Source: Aquatica leii
Taxonomy: Eukaryota > Arthropoda > Insecta > Coleoptera > Lampyridae
Direction of reading: 5' to 3'
DNA length: 64,000 nucleotides
Assembly: GCA_035610365.1 (NCBI GenBank)
Contig: CM069439.1
Coordinates: 17,497,533-17,561,532 of the forward strand
Part shown: piece by piece, positions 10,501 to 22,500 of the stretch
Position numbering within the stretch: the first letter of the stretch is position 1
Layout of the letters: every line of letters begins with the position of its first letter
Position numbers and translations under genes: made by a program
Notes under the pieces: generated by a model
Databases searched by the model: none
What the model saw: the letters and a program-made list of their open reading frames with translations, nothing else
What the model was told of the DNA's origin: nothing

Positions 10501-13500
10501 CGCTCATCTCATTGTTCGTTTTACTAACTAAAGTTTCTCGGGCTAGCAAAACATTATCTTCTAGGTCACTCTCTGATCCACTGTCACTGCCAGGCTCATA
10601 ATCATCGCTTGACCCAGTTGAGTATGGGTTTTCGTCCTCATATGATACATCATAATCTGATAAGTGTTCAGCGACATATTCCAGCTTCTTTTGTGTCAGT
10701 GCTCGTTTTTGGGCCATAATAATTCTAAAAACGCATTCATCTATAAACCTGATGGTACAAATAGGTACCGTCAAAAATCGCTGCTGGTACAAATATGTAC
10801 CGCGTCACAAAAAATTGAGATAATCAACGAATAAAAACAAAATATAGATACCTTACAGATGATCGGCGTCTATTGGAGTATTATTTATTCCCTACGATTC
10901 AATTTCAAATAAACTAACTCGTTACAATAGAAAAATATTCAGATTTCACAAGTATCACTCGTCATGTACAACACTAAACTAACCTCGACATTAGAATAAG
11001 TTGTGAAAACAACGCCGCAGGTGGCTATTTGTTTAACTTCAAAACACCGGCGTTGTACATTTGCCATATGCATATTATGTTCAGTTCAATTTTCAGGACT
11101 TTTTAAAAATAGGTGGTACATATGTGTACCGATCGGGACGAAAGGGTTAACTAACACTAATAAAATGCAACTTAAGAAACACACTGACAATAATTTATAT
11201 ATTATACTATCACTCGAAAAATAATGTCTGTGGATAACTTCTTTTTATCTAAACCGGTATTTGTTTATATTAAAAACACGTACACTTAATTCATTTTTTT
11301 TAACAAGTGCACTTTATTTATTTATCTTAGCACACACGTTAATCACTTATTTGTTTAAACCGACAAAGTCTTCTCAACATTTCTTCTGACTCGATTCGAA
11401 AACTTGCCTCAGCTTTCTTTGAATATATTTTTTTATATTTGTTATCTGCGTCGAGAATGTCCCACATCCTACGGTTATTATCTCGACGTTGACAATTACT
11501 TTGAGAATCTTTCAGTATGTTAAAGATGAAGAAAGAGTGGTAGGTGCTTAGCCTTCTTAACTTAAAGAAAACACTATTGGTTTAACGTTAAGGTGTAAGT
11601 AACTGATAACATATCACACACGTGACGGTTATCTATTTTCAATAATTAGTATTTATAAATATAACGTCGATTTCTGTGTAACGTTCTCAAGGTCTTTCAG
11701 TGACGATACGAGGTTCCCAAACTTTTTTGTGTCTTAGACCCCTTGCCATGTTTTTCGGTTTTGGGTAGACCCCCTACTTACCTGATATTGATTTTTTGTA
11801 AATTTCTAACTATAGTGAAGTTTAGTGTTAAAAACTTAAATAAAAACACATGAATTTTGTATCTGTTATATGAAATATACGTAACATAAAATAAACTAAG
11901 CAATAAGTAAATGTTTTTAGCGAGAAGGATGAACCTGATGCTTTAATAATAAATCATCAACATTTGGCGTCAATTTTGTAAGGTTTAATCTTAAATCTCC
12001 TCGGCTAATGATGTTCAGTCTGTTTCTTTTTTTCGTCAGGAGATTGGTAACAGCGCTGAACCCCCTTTCCACTAGGTATGACGATGAAAAGGAAATTAAA
12101 AATTTCCTCGCCTTATTCCATAATACGGGATAAGTAACGGGTATGTTGTTTTGCAGCCAGAATTGCTGATATCCGTTTTCAAACTGAACCTTAAGTTCTT
12201 CGTTTGTACTTTGTTCAGTCAGTTCCTCTTGTATTATGACATTCGTTTCTTCTATGTCATCATATGGGTTAATTATCCACGGTGGTATTACCATAATCAA
12301 AACATCCTCAAACCTAGTTTCACAATCTGAATAGAGGGCATTTAAATGTTGAACGTAGGTTGAAACGTCGTTTTCCTGGCAGTTTATCTGTGACAAATTG
12401 GGTAACTGGGAAAATTCGCCCTGTCCAATATTTTGCTTTAAACGCTGATAAGATGGACTTTGTTTTAATCAAATTTAGACTGTCGCCTTGTAACTGCAAA
12501 TTAACCATATTAAATTTTGTAAACAAATCTGTTAAATAGGCTATGTCTGTTTTCCACTTTATTAAATTGTCTTTTAAAATTTTATCTTTAGTATCCAGAA
12601 ATTCTAAAATAGTCTCAAAAAGTGCTAAAAAATCTTGTCAAACATAAGCCTTTCGACAGCCATAGTACTTCAGTGTGAAGGAGTAATTGATGAAAGTGTT
12701 CGTCATTTTCTTCACACAACTGCTCAAATAACCGCGTATTCAACGCGTCGCTTCGGATTCGGTTTACTGCATCAATGAGTAATTGAAGAGATTCATGCAA
12801 TCTAACACTCAAATTTTGTCGATGGATGACGCAATGTATTGCTAACACCTCTGACACATTTTGTTTCTAAATAGCTTATAAAACCACTATAACGTCCAAC
12901 CATGGCAGGTGCTCCATCTGTACCTACTGATGTTATATTTGATAAGGGGATTGGATTTTCAATGAAGTAATCCTTCAAAATATGAAATATTGATTCACCT
13001 TTAATGTGTTACGGTAAGAATTAGGGGTAACTAAATTTAAATGGAGCGATGGCCGCAGTATCTCGGTTCTTGTAGGCAAAATGGGGTGGGTTTGAAACTG
13101 TGAGGGGAATATTTAAATCAAAGATGTCGTGGTAGATAAAATTAGTCAAATAGTGATTAGAAATTGTTAGAAATGGGCCCCACACAATTTGTTTAGTTAC
13201 GGTCCTGCTAAGTAAATTATAAAAGTTTAACAGGGCTCTAGTAGTAGCGAAGGGTTGCTGAAAGAAAACGGGGAAGGTTAAGCAATAAATAGCAATCAGT
13301 AAATTTGATGTAAATATAATGAATTTAGAATAAATGGCAATTTACAAAATAATCAATAAAATATTCAATTTTGAATTATGCAAACAAAATATGCGTGAAG
13401 TTGAGTAAAACAATCGATAATGGATTTCAAATATTACAAAAATACAGGATCTAAATTACCTTGTGTTGAAACAAAAGTAGTAAAACTAATTTAATTACGT

Positions 13501-16500
13501 TAGGTTCGCAAAACAAAAAAAAATTTAGTTTGGAACAGCGATCGGGATTCGACAAGACAGTAATTACAATTTGAAATACAAAAAAAAAGCTTACCTTTAT
13601 TACTTTGCTGATGAAACTCCGTGCACGGTATTTCCAGTCGAAGTTTCCTTAAATAAAATATTTAAAACAAACTATTGGCCGCCGGCAAATAACAGCCGAG
13701 AATTAGAGTTAGGTTCAAGTTTACTATCTCGTAGATCAGGGGATGCGTAACCAAATTTATATAGGTTAATAGGTCAGTTACAATTACGTTATAAGTCAAC
13801 AAATTTCATGGTAAATCAGATAACAAATTTTTATAGAAACAAAGAGAAATTAAGTTAAGTAAATTAAGCCAAAGTTTAAATAACAAAAGTGAATTTTAAA
13901 TAGCAAAAAAAAAATTGTATAGTTTTAAAGTATAAGAAAAAGTTTTTTGAATTTCTAAAGTTGATTAAGCAAGTAGGATTTTGATTAAAAGTTCAATGTA
14001 GAAAATCAAATCTTTGAGATTTGCACAAATATGAATTAATTCACAATAAAATGAAGGTTAAGGGTTGGTTTTTCACTTAGTCAGTTGCTGCAATCGAAGT
14101 TGACTTCTCAGCGTAGCGTTAGTAGAGTTTACAGATGAACGGAGTATTTTGGTAGTTGAAGGAACTCTCACACGTGGGGGAAACAATCCGTCGGAGAAGA
14201 CGTTCATAGAAATTGCAACAATTTCGTCGGAAGAAAAAAACCGCTATAAAGAGGAAGGGAGAGAAGCGAAGTTAAACTAAATAAAGCTAAAACTAAGTAC
14301 TTTACCTGGGTATAATAATCCAGCGTTAAGAAAACTAAGTACACTTTTAAAATTTAAAGTAACTTATAGCCGTAAATATACCTTTTTTAGTAATTTTAGG
14401 AAAGAAACAGGTTCCGTAGATATACTAAAAGTTAGGAAGGTTTCAACATAATATCCGGTAAAATCACCGTGTTTAAGTAAACGTTAGCACTTCCAAGGTG
14501 CAGTAAATTTTTGAAGTGATCTCAACAAGAGTTTGTCAGGAACTGACTAAAGAAGGAAACGAAATACCTAAGGTCCTCAGAAGAAACAAAATAAATTCGT
14601 CAGCAAACTCGTGAGAACGCTCGAATAACTGATAGTTTAAACAAGGATCTTGATAAGGACTTGGAGAAAAGCAGAATTTAACCACGTATTAAGCGAAGAT
14701 AATACGCTCTTAATTAATCATAAATTACAAATTATCAACTTTAAAATGTAACGAAATAAAGCGTGAGATTAGCAACAACAGCAAATTCCCGTATAACTTA
14801 AATGAATCAAACAGTACCGGATTTAGGAAAATTTGCTCAGGGCGTAACAAGTGTCGGTTGTCAAAGTTCTTGCGATGTGCAGTTCTTCGTAGATTTCTTG
14901 ATTCATAATAAAACGAACATATTTACCAGGTAAAGATGACTCGTCCAGTTGTGTAGAGAAATGGTTCGTTTGCAAATAATTACAGAAGAAGCTTTCAATA
15001 TCAGAACTCATTTCATCAATACGTCTTTCAACAGTATTGTTGCTTAAGGGAATTCTTTTAATGATATCAGATGCAGGTTTGTGTAAAACAGTTTGTAAAA
15101 CCTCTTCAACGGCTGACAAAAGTAATTTCTCTCTCCTATAGTATGCGGTTTTCCGGATTTTACTATAAGTACCGAGATATTGTAAGACGCCCGCAAACCA
15201 TCATCGTTTCCTTGTGACGTCGAAGCGAACATTCTGTCCAGCGTGGGTCTCTTCTGAAGTTTATCTTTGAGTATTTGAAAGTATTTCAAATCTTTATCTG
15301 TTTTATCAGGGTGACATCTTCTCAGATGATCCTGCAGCTTCATTGCACAAAACTTTGTTGCATAAAAGGCACATAGGCAATTGTTTGTCCGACAATGATG
15401 GAATGAAACCAACTTTCAAATAATCAACACTGTACTGTCTACATTTCTTTTTAGATTCGGACATGGCATCAGTCATCTGTGGGCAAAATTAAAAAATCAA
15501 AGTCAAATTTAAATCGTATGGTCTTAGATTTTATGGCAGGCATAGGCGTACAGCCATTATAAATGAATGTGAGATAGGGAATGTTATGAATGTTACTTAA
15601 GGTTTTGATATGATGGAACTTTAAGGAAATTTGAAAGTAACATGACAAAAAATGTTAAAATAAAATATTATACAACAAGTAATAATAACAAATTGTTATG
15701 CGATTTATCTCTACATACATTCGACTGTCGTGTAAAAATTTACTGGTTCCACTTTAGCAATAATACAAAATTTTAATTCTAATATAGAGAAATATGTACA
15801 GTGCAAGATCCATAATCCGAACTTCCGTAATCCGAACATTCCAGTAATCCGAACTGGCTCACAGTGTAACGACCAATGGACAAAAGTACAATTTTTTTAC
15901 TTTTTTTGTGAAGTTATTTGGTAAGATATATGTATTTATAAAAGAATAATAAATGCCTAGCAAGGTCGTAAATAAGTCAATATTGACACACATACATATT
16001 TATTTATGTGACCGGCCAAAACATTGAGCTTAATTCTAAAATATTTTTTTTAATGTGTTTCTTATATGTAAACATTTAAATTCTATAAAAAAAACAAATG
16101 AGAGTGTGTGTTGAGAATTCTTCAAAAAACACGCAGCTGTACAGTTGTGGATTTCTTATTTTCTTAATTTATCTTTCAAAGTGGTAACATATTGTATGTT
16201 AATAATTAAATACATACGTAATATGTATGTACAGTTGTCTTTTTTTAGATTTTTCCGAAAACATTCCATAATCCGAACATCTCCTTGCAGCAATTAATTC
16301 GGATTACGGAGATTGCACTGTAATTATAATAACCATTGCTAAAACTTTGAAAAAAAACTATTGACGAGTACTCGTGTAATTTTGCATGATTTGAATATTA
16401 AACTTCTAATAACTGAAGTGATGATTGGCGTAATTTATCTATCTTTGCTAACTACGAATACAAAACTAAAATTTAATAAAAAATAATATACTTACTTTTC

Positions 16501-19500
16501 TCCGGCACCCTCAAACAAAATAACACTGATTCACTATAATTTGTGTGATAAACTACCAGTTTATATTTTTTTAAATATTTGCTTAGCACTTTCCTTTTCT
16601 TGATTCAGGAAACGAATAAACGTATTTGTCTCACATTCGTATTTATAGAGTGACGAATTGAACAAGTCAGTGCAAGTTTGCGAAGCTCTGAGACTGCGCG
16701 TATGCTTGTAACAAGATGGTACTGGTATATCATTATGTGCAGGTTTTTACAAGTTCAAAATGTATTGCGACCACAAAGCGAATGCCTACATCCTACAACT
16801 TACACAATTTTATAAACATATATAATTTTTTTACTTCATAGGTACTTTTATAAATAATGTATACGTCTTTATATTATAAGATAGTATAATGTAAGTAAAT
16901 AGGTACTATCAGTGTATGTTAAGATCCACTATCCTGGACCCCTATTTTCATTTCATGGACCCTCAAATTTTTTTTTCGCTGACGTAGACCCCTGGGGGTC
17001 GATATAGACCACTTTGGGAATCACTACAGAGGGTCGCTTTCAGTATGTCGAGATTTTCTGGACCTTGGTAATTTATTAAGCTGATTGATTCCGAGATTCT
17101 TAAGATATTTTTGACAGTGCAGAATCAAAACATATAATGTAAATTTTTTTAGGGAATAATTTTTGAAGTATATCTTTTAGAGCAAATATAATCGAATGAA
17201 CTCGAACTAACGAAAACAGGAACAATAATAACACTAACGGAAATACGATAATGGCAGATTAGAAAATAGATTAAGTTAATGTGTTGGGAAAAGGGAATAA
17301 TGTTTGTCAATGTCCTATAAATTTTGATCATTTGCATAGAAAAAGACAGTGTGATTGGGTTGTGAAAGAGAGCGCTTGGTTACTTAAAAATTACTCTCAT
17401 GTGTTAATACAATGTGATGACGATGATAAACTTTAAATTACCATTGGCTGTTTCTTCTTTATATCGAAACGTACAGTAATACATTAATATTTTTACTACA
17501 GATATTACAGTTTCAATTTTTTTATACAAACACAAAACTTGGAAGTTGTGAAACAGTTTTTCTTGTTTGTTTTCTTTAGTTGAAATTCAATAGCTCTAAG
17601 TGGCGCCCCAATTTATACAGTGGATGATTTTTGTTTTAAGGTTTCACTAGCAATATTAAATTACCGCGTATTTTCTAATTTTTACTTTAAATTTGTTTGT
17701 GATTGAACGAAGATTTAAAAATGACGCCGGTACTAAACTTAGTATAAATTTTGTAATGACATAAAAATTACAATTCTAATAAAATGTTTAGTCTCCAGAT
17801 CCGAAATTAACTCGTAAGGAATCTTATAAAGCTCAAAGGAAAAATTATAGAAGAGAAAAGAAAAGGGTCGCAAATGAATTACTAAATTCTTTAAAGGATC
17901 CTTCAGTGGTGGTGCTAGCGGACTGGTTGAAAATTAGGGGATCTCTAAAATCGTGGACTAAACTGTGGTGTGTACTTAAACCGGGACTATTGTTATTATA
18001 TAAAAGTCCAAAATGCAAGGTAATCACATTTTTAAATTTAAAACAAATGCTAAATTATACTTACACGCTTTCATAGTGTTATTTACATAACACCTGACGC
18101 TTCTTCATTTTTATTTTCATTTATTTCACCCATTTTTATTAATGTTTTGATCTAAATTTTTCGTTTCACTGTTTTTTTTTATTGTTTTATATAAACCATA
18201 GGTTATTGGGTTAACCGGAAACGTTTCTGTTTTTTGTAATCTACGAGCGCATTTGTTTAAATTTTGCGGTTTTTAAGAGAAAGGTATCCAATTTCCGGTT
18301 TCCACATAATTAATTTGGCGCATTGGCGTACACACACGTTGCACCCTGATGAACCCTTGCGAAAGTGATAAAAACGTTAATAACTTCGCTTACAACATTG
18401 ATTAGGCCCAGAACTACCACAATTCTATTCCTTTGTATTACGAACACTTTTAGGTAACCATTTCATTATTGCGATTTTCATCGGCGAGATCAATTACATT
18501 ACTATTCCGAAACATGCTTTGCTTATTTAGTCTCTGGAATAAACATTAAAGTTTGCAAATACGTTTTTAGAGTAATCATTGGGTTGGAACAATCCTGTTG
18601 AACTCTTGTAAAGTGATAGAACGGCCAAGTAAGAAGGATGGATTTTGTTTTAAGTTGTATAATCCTTTGGATCAATCTATTTGGGCACCGAGAGGTCCCG
18701 AAAATGAAACAATTGGTAATATACCATCAATAATGGTTTAAATACTGATACACACATTTAAGGCGCTGTTGTCCAACCCTTGCCTACTTCGTATTCGATT
18801 TTTCGAGCACCATCGCAAGCGTATGGAATGTGTTGGTTAGATGCTTTGGAAATCTCTCTACGAAGCGATTCGGCATTAATTCGTTCAATTAGCACGAAAT
18901 CAACGTGTGGTAGTACTAGTCATGAAACTCAGTGGTCAGAAGCGGATTATGAGAGGCATTTTGTACATGGTAAGTAATTCAAAAAATCGTAACTTCTGCG
19001 TGCCAAACAAAAAAATTGTAGATCTTGACGATGCTAGTCAACCTGACAATGGAGCACAGCTTAGCACAGGTGATGGTGAAATGAGTGATACTGAATCTGA
19101 GATATCTATTAAAGAAGAAGAAATGGATGAAGATCCATTAGAAACTCCATATGTCCACATAGAAGAAGAGGAATTTGGAGATGTAAGGAAAATGCATGCA
19201 GAAATTTATCATAGTTCTTTTTTGTCACTTCAAAAATGAAACTATTGGTAATAACACAAATATACTTTAGGCCGGGGAACAAGTACAAGAATTAGAGGAC
19301 GAACATAAATCTCTGATATGGTATTTAGTAAAACAGGTTCGACCTGGAATGGATCTCAGTAAAGTTGTTTTACCTACGTTTATATTGGAACCAAGATCTT
19401 TTCTCGACAAACTATCAGACTCTTATTATCATGTGGATATTCTCTCCAAGTACTTAGGTTTTCATATATGCACGTATTGTCTCTAACAAAAAATAATTTT

Positions 19501-22500
19501 AGCGCCGTACAGGAAGATGATGCCTTCACAAGAATGAAGAGTGTGGTCAAATGGTATTTGTCGGGATTTTATAAGAAGCCCAAAGGCTTAAAGAAGCCTT
19601 ATAATCCAATATTGGGCGAAACTTTTCGTTGTTGTTGGCTACATCCAAATGGAACAAAAACATTTTACATTGCGGAACAAGTCTCTCATCATCCTCCTGT
19701 AAGTTTGTATTTATGTAATTTTTTTGTTTTTATAGTCAAAATATGTTCATTGCAGGTGTCTGCTTTTTACGTAACCAATCGGCAAGAAGGTTTTGCTATA
19801 AGCGCTTCCATTTTAGCGAAATCGAAGTTTTACGGTAACTCAACTTCAGCGATACTAGATGGAGTTGCAGTTTTGACATTATTACCGAGAGGAGAGAATT
19901 ACACGCTGACTATTCCTTATGCTCACTGTAAAGGTATACTCATGGGTACTTTAAGTATGGAATTGGGTGGAAAAGTATACATAGATTGCGAAAAAACGGG
20001 GTATCGAGCCGAACTCGAATTTAAATTAAAGGTACTTCTCTAAAGTTACCGTTTTGGAACATAATTAAAATGATTGTATTTTAGCCATTTCTCGGAGGCG
20101 TCGATCAAATCAACTGCATCTCCGGTCGTTTAAAACTAGGTAAAGAAACGTTAGCTACGCTTGACGGTTATTGGGATGGAGTTATTAATATTAAGGATAG
20201 GAGAACAGGAGTTAGTTAAATATTGTTTGTAAAAAATTAATTTTATTAAGTTTCTACGTTTTAGGAAGAACAAGTTTTGTGGAATCCCACAACAACTGTC
20301 AAAAAAACGAGATTAAAGAGGTTCACCGTATCTATCGAACACCAAGGAGAGTTTGAATCTGAAAAATTATGGCAACATGTCTCTGCAGCCATATTATGTG
20401 ATGATATGAATACAGCTACCGACGAGAAGACTAGTTTAGAAGAAGCACAAAGAGGTTTGTTTTGTCGTGTGGCCACTTGGTGGTTAATTGTTCAATGCTT
20501 TAGCACACTCTAAAGAAAGAAAAGCTAAATGCGAAGAATGGATACCTTATCACTTTCAACAAGACTTGAAAACTGGACAATGGATATATAAGCATTCAGA
20601 TTTGAGGCCTTGGGACCCTCGTAATGATTTATATCAATACGAAAACGATTATGTGATTAAAACAAAGACGAAACATCCGGCTCCTATTATTCGTACAGCT
20701 AGTATTATTAGCGTGGAACCGCAACCGGTAAGTATGAAATTACTGATTAGTTTTGTGATCAAAAATCAGTTTTTTTGAGTTTATTCTTGTCTTTTATAAC
20801 AACGAGGTGTTATCAGTCTTTGGAAGCTGTGCTTTTCAGGTTGGTTCTCTCATCTCATACAAACACACCGTATGTGTACTGATGGGTTTTGTCACCACAG
20901 TAAGCATTTGATCATTGTGGGTTTGTCCAACCATTCGTTTGGTTAAATTAAGAACCCTGATGGTCTTTGTTGTGACTTTTTCTAGATAAGCGTTGAAAGT
21001 CCGTCTGCTATCAAGAGCGAGTCCCAGATATTTGATTTCTGTTGTCATCGAGAGCGTGACTCCGTACATTGTAGGTAGTTTTATGTCATCCGTTTTCCCT
21101 CGTTTGGTAAACGAAACGATTGCCGTCTTGGTTGGGTTCACTGATAGTTCCTATTTTTTGCACCATTTTTCGACGATGTTTAATGCATTCTGCAGTATGT
21201 TCTATACAGTTGCCACAAACTTCTCGTTTGTGACAATGACAATGTGATGCCTTTTCTCTTTTCTAGTATTGTCAAATGCTCCTTCAATATCTAGAAAAGC
21301 ATCTAATATAATTTCAAGGTATTGGACTGCATTTTCGCATTTGCTTAGTAGTTAATAAAAAATTGCTAGCTAGTGAGGTTTTCGAGATTGATATGCATAC
21401 TGGTTTCGGTGCAAAGGCGAAGCTTTTGGTGCTCCGTTCCGTATATACCTGTCGACTACTTTTTCAAGTAGTTTTAAGATGAAAGAAGTCAAGCTGTTCG
21501 GTCTATAAGATTTTGCTTGGCCGTACGTAGATCTCCCTGGCGTTGGTATGAATACCACCTTGTCAATCCGCCAGCTGTTTGGTATGTGCGAAAGTGCTAA
21601 GTTGGCTCTGAGAATATGCATATTGCGTTTTGATGAAGAGCAAATCTCTTTTGCAACATGATGGAATAAATTCCATCGGCTCCTGGAGACGGAAAAGGTT
21701 TAAACGTATTGATTCCCCATTCTAGGTTTTCAGGATTAATTATTTTTCTCGCTAGGTCCCGGTTCCTTTTGGGTGCCCGTTTGTTTGATACGTTCAGGTC
21801 TTGGTGCTTAGTACCTGTAGTAACGATGAACCCGGGAAGTGTTTTTGCAGTCGTTCTTGCAGAGTACCTTCAACCGAGTCTGTAAACTTTCCGCTTTCGG
21901 TCAGCAAAGAATCGATGTTTTAAGTACTCAGAGCTTTTTGGAGTCGAGAACTTGTCGGTTCATTTTCTACGTCTTACAGTACCTTCTGCATGAGTCTCTC
22001 TTTGCCTTTTTAATGGCATTGTTGTATGTTGCGAGGCTGGTTCTGTATTCATCCCAGTCTCCACTTTTTTTGGATGTATTAAATAGCTTTCTGGTACGAG
22101 CCCTTGCTTTGTCAAACTCCCTGTTCCACCAAGTTATCCTGATGGGGGTTCGTTTGACAGTTTTTGGGCAGCTTGCTTCAAATGCAATGGATTAGCAATA
22201 CTGTCCCTCATTAGTTCTAACTCGTGCGTTGATCTTGCAACTATTGGATAGTCTATCATTTTGGCCGCAAATGTTTCCTTTCGTCGGTTTTCCTCGGGTT
22301 TCTGTATTCCATTACGAGTTTCTCATCTGATTCAATGTTGAATCGAATGTATCTATGATCAGATAAAGAAGGTTCATCTGATACCTGCCACATTTTTATA
22401 ACTTTGCTCGCTTTTGGACTAGCGTAAGGTCAATAATTTCAGGCGCGACACAGTTATAAACGTAGACGCATCTCCGTTATTTATTGTCTAAATTGCCTTT

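Larger units (their letters stand above)
8742..11146 (-). mobile_element. piggyBac element with intact ends and TTAA duplications
   Basis: The element starts CCCTTTCGTCCC (8742-8753) and ends GGGACGAAAGGG (11135-11146), a perfect 12-base inverted repeat. TTAA lies immediately outside both ends (8738-8741 and 11147-11150), the hallmark target of piggyBac. The length is 2405 bases. The transposase is on the - strand and is broken. Palindromes of the form GGTACAnATrTGTACC sit near both ends. It is inserted in intron 2 of the ORP gene in antisense orientation. The perfect ends beside a decayed ORF suggest a fairly recent insertion, or later mobilisation in trans. Confidence 0.93.
11698..17026 (-). 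mobile_element. Old hAT element (ZBED/SCAND3-like), twice invaded
   Basis: The left end reads CAGTGACGATACGAGGTTCCCAAAC, with a small insertion. The right end in reverse complement reads TAGTGATTCCCAAAGTGGTC. Both are followed inward by 'AGACCCC'-type sequence, as in hAT elements with CAGTG...CCCAAA ends. I cannot find a convincing 8-base target duplication. Transposase pieces lie on the - strand at 11917-12857, about 12860-13006 and 14850-15420. The element contains an LTR-like insertion (13007-14849) and a pogo-type MITE (15799-16320). It lies in intron 2 of the ORP gene. Confidence 0.75.
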
